This document shows, one piece after another, positions 63,094 through 64,000 of a DNA stretch of 64,000 nucleotides. The stretch is taken from NCBI GenBank assembly GCA_017466325.1, contig JAFTUK010000008.1:55113-119112 (forward strand), in the 5' to 3' direction. The DNA is from Bacteroidaceae bacterium. GTDB lineage: Bacteria; Bacteroidota; Bacteroidia; Bacteroidales; Bacteroidaceae. The position numbers and the translations under genes were made by a program. Within the stretch, counting starts at the first letter, position 1. The number at the start of each line of letters is the position of its first letter. Below the pieces are notes generated by a model that searched no databases, was not told where the DNA came from, and saw nothing but the letters and a program-made list of their open reading frames with translations.

Positions 63094-63107
63094 GAGAGGC
63101 CATAGGA

Positions 63108-63186
63108 TTTCCTAGGCCTTCCTAGGTCTTCCTAGGGTCTCATAGGTCTTCCTAGGTCTTCCTATGGTTTCCTAGGTTTTTCATAG
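63108..63186. repeat. TCTTCCTAGG tandem repeat
   Basis: About seven copies of a 10-base unit, TCTTCCTAGG with variants CATAGG and CCTATGG, fill the gap between mtgA and the right-edge gene. Confidence 0.75.
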
Positions 63187-63214
63187 CCCCCCCGCTTCTC
63201 CCAGCCCTTCCAGC

Positions 63215-64000
63215 CTACTTCCCTTCCTTGTCAGGTGAGTAGAGCAGTCCTTCCACGGCATTCCTGCCCTCCAGGTCTGTCAGCACGAAGGTAAACATCC
63301 ATTTGTCCAGGCGGTAGTCTGCATTCACGTAGGGCAGTTTAAGGAACACCTTGTTCCACCCCTTGTCCAGTGTCACTGCTATGGGTTTGCGGGCAGGGAA
63401 GTTCTCGTTCTTCAGTTCCACCTCCTTGTTGCTTATGGCCACACCGGCGTTCTCATAGTCGGGGGCCTCTATTTCCTCGCCGTTTATCCATATTCTGGAG
63501 CCATACAGGTCCCAGTTGCCTGCTGTTGGGGCCGGGTCCTGCTCCGAGCGGCTGTAGTTCTGGAACTCTATTACGGCACCCACCTCCTGCTTCTTCTTGC
63601 TGTAGACGTATGTCCAGGCGTATGCAGTGTTGTTGAACGAGGGCGACTCGTAGTAGCCCTTTATGATGCTGTGCCCCCAGGTGTGTCTCAGGTATATGCC
63701 GGCACCCGTGGCCACTCCTGTGCCGTAGGTTTTGCCCTCGTGTGTGAAGGTGTTGGGGATGCTGCACATCGCGCATGTTGTGGCATGCTTCTCCGGAGCG
63801 AACTCTGCGGCGCTGTTGCCGCCGTTGGGGAAGGCATCCGTTATGCGCCAGCGCACGTTGGTTTGCTTCACGTAGGGTATAGGTTCGTTCTTCAGTGCAT
63901 GTGCCTTATGGAACAGGAAGCGGCGCTCCCAGTCGCAGAACTCATCGTACTCCTCGCCGCTGTTGGGCAGCATCACGCCGCCACCGCCGTTCGTGCCACC
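63215..64000 (-). CDS. C-terminal part of a secreted protein, probably GH20 beta-hexosaminidase (partial, runs off right edge)
   Basis: The frame stays open to the window end, with a glycine-rich GGTNGGGG just inside the edge, so the gene continues beyond it. The visible 261 residues include WRITDAFPNGGNSAAEFAPE, TYGTGVATGAGIYLRHTWG, AVIEFQNYSRSEQD and the ending FVLTDLEGRNAVEGLLYSPD. This matches, from memory, the beta-rich C-terminal module of Bacteroidales family 20 hexosaminidases. The catalytic domain is outside the window, so the name is tentative. Confidence 0.55.
   Translation of the reverse strand, partial: GGTNGGGGVMLPNSGEEYDEFCDWERRFLFHKAHALKNEPIPYVKQTNVRWRITDAFPNGGNSAAEFAPEKHATTCAMCSIPNTFTHEGKTYGTGVATGAGIYLRHTWGHSIIKGYYESPSFNNTAYAWTYVYSKKKQEVGAVIEFQNYSRSEQDPAPTAGNWDLYGSRIWINGEEIEAPDYENAGVAISNKEVELKNENFPARKPIAVTLDKGWNKVFLKLPYVNADYRLDKWMFTFVLTDLEGRNAVEGLLYSPDKEGK

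Overview
The window looks like chromosomal DNA of a Bacteroidales bacterium, most like Prevotella or a close relative. This is an inference from several signs. Most recognisable promoters carry the Bacteroidetes -7 box TAnnTTTG, sometimes with TTG about 20 bases upstream. The tmRNA tag reads GEKNYALAA. Adenylate kinase has a short lid. There are type IX secretion parts (a PorZ-like protein, a DUF5103 plug protein, C-terminal sorting domains), a BtuB/BtuG pair, a FimB/Mfa2-like lipoprotein and a one-chain pyruvate:ferredoxin oxidoreductase. No tRNA, rRNA, CRISPR array, phage or intact insertion sequence was recognised.

Layout. 1-2.6 kb: start of a divergent secreted protein off the left edge, then hpt-adk-obg and a clear terminator. 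3-6.5 kb: a large secreted discoidin/FIVAR protein and a 60-residue peptide. 6.6-11.5 kb (minus): stand-alone AICAR transformylase, a 71-residue basic protein, BtuB-like receptor and BtuG-like surface lipoprotein. 11.5-11.95 kb: ssrA. 12.2-36 kb: a large exopolysaccharide locus in two converging arms. The plus arm holds an SLBB export protein, Wzz-like protein, Wzy-like polymerase, GT2 and acyltransferase. The minus arm, starting at 36 kb, holds a Wzc-type tyrosine kinase, PorZ-like protein, Wzi-like protein, a small lipoprotein, a WecA-GT4 fusion broken by an in-frame TAA, WecB, GT4, a GH26 hydrolase, WecC, Wzx and GT4. WecB and WecC together predict UDP-ManNAcA as a precursor.

36-40.8 kb: a shrunken sugar-transferase-like protein, a conserved hypothetical, a ZapB-like coiled coil, ZapA, RNase Y, a HAD-like hydrolase and a Wza-type lipoprotein. 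40.9-44.3 kb: a structured inverted-repeat element, a fimbrial lipoprotein, a YihY-family membrane protein and rnpB. 44.3-56 kb: HtrA protease; then a tightly packed run with a small secreted protein, an HPr-kinase-like P-loop protein, an S24/S26 peptidase, a PqqD-like protein, a TRIC channel, the DUF5103 plug, and a second flippase/glycosyltransferase group without a polymerase; two minus-strand GT4 genes and an MscS channel follow. 57-64 kb (minus): NifJ, an AAA_14 ATPase, MtgA and the C-terminal part of a secreted protein, probably a GH20 hexosaminidase, cut by the right edge.

The observations that most deserve a second look are: the kinase / S24-S26 peptidase / PqqD cassette (45.9-48.1 kb); the WecA-GT4 fusion with one in-frame stop; a 173-bp inverted-repeat element at 40.9-41.07 kb; a hairpin family with a shared AAAGTTC loop at 2.7 and 42.3 kb; and an inverted-repeat element that supplies the start codon and signal-peptide end of btuG.
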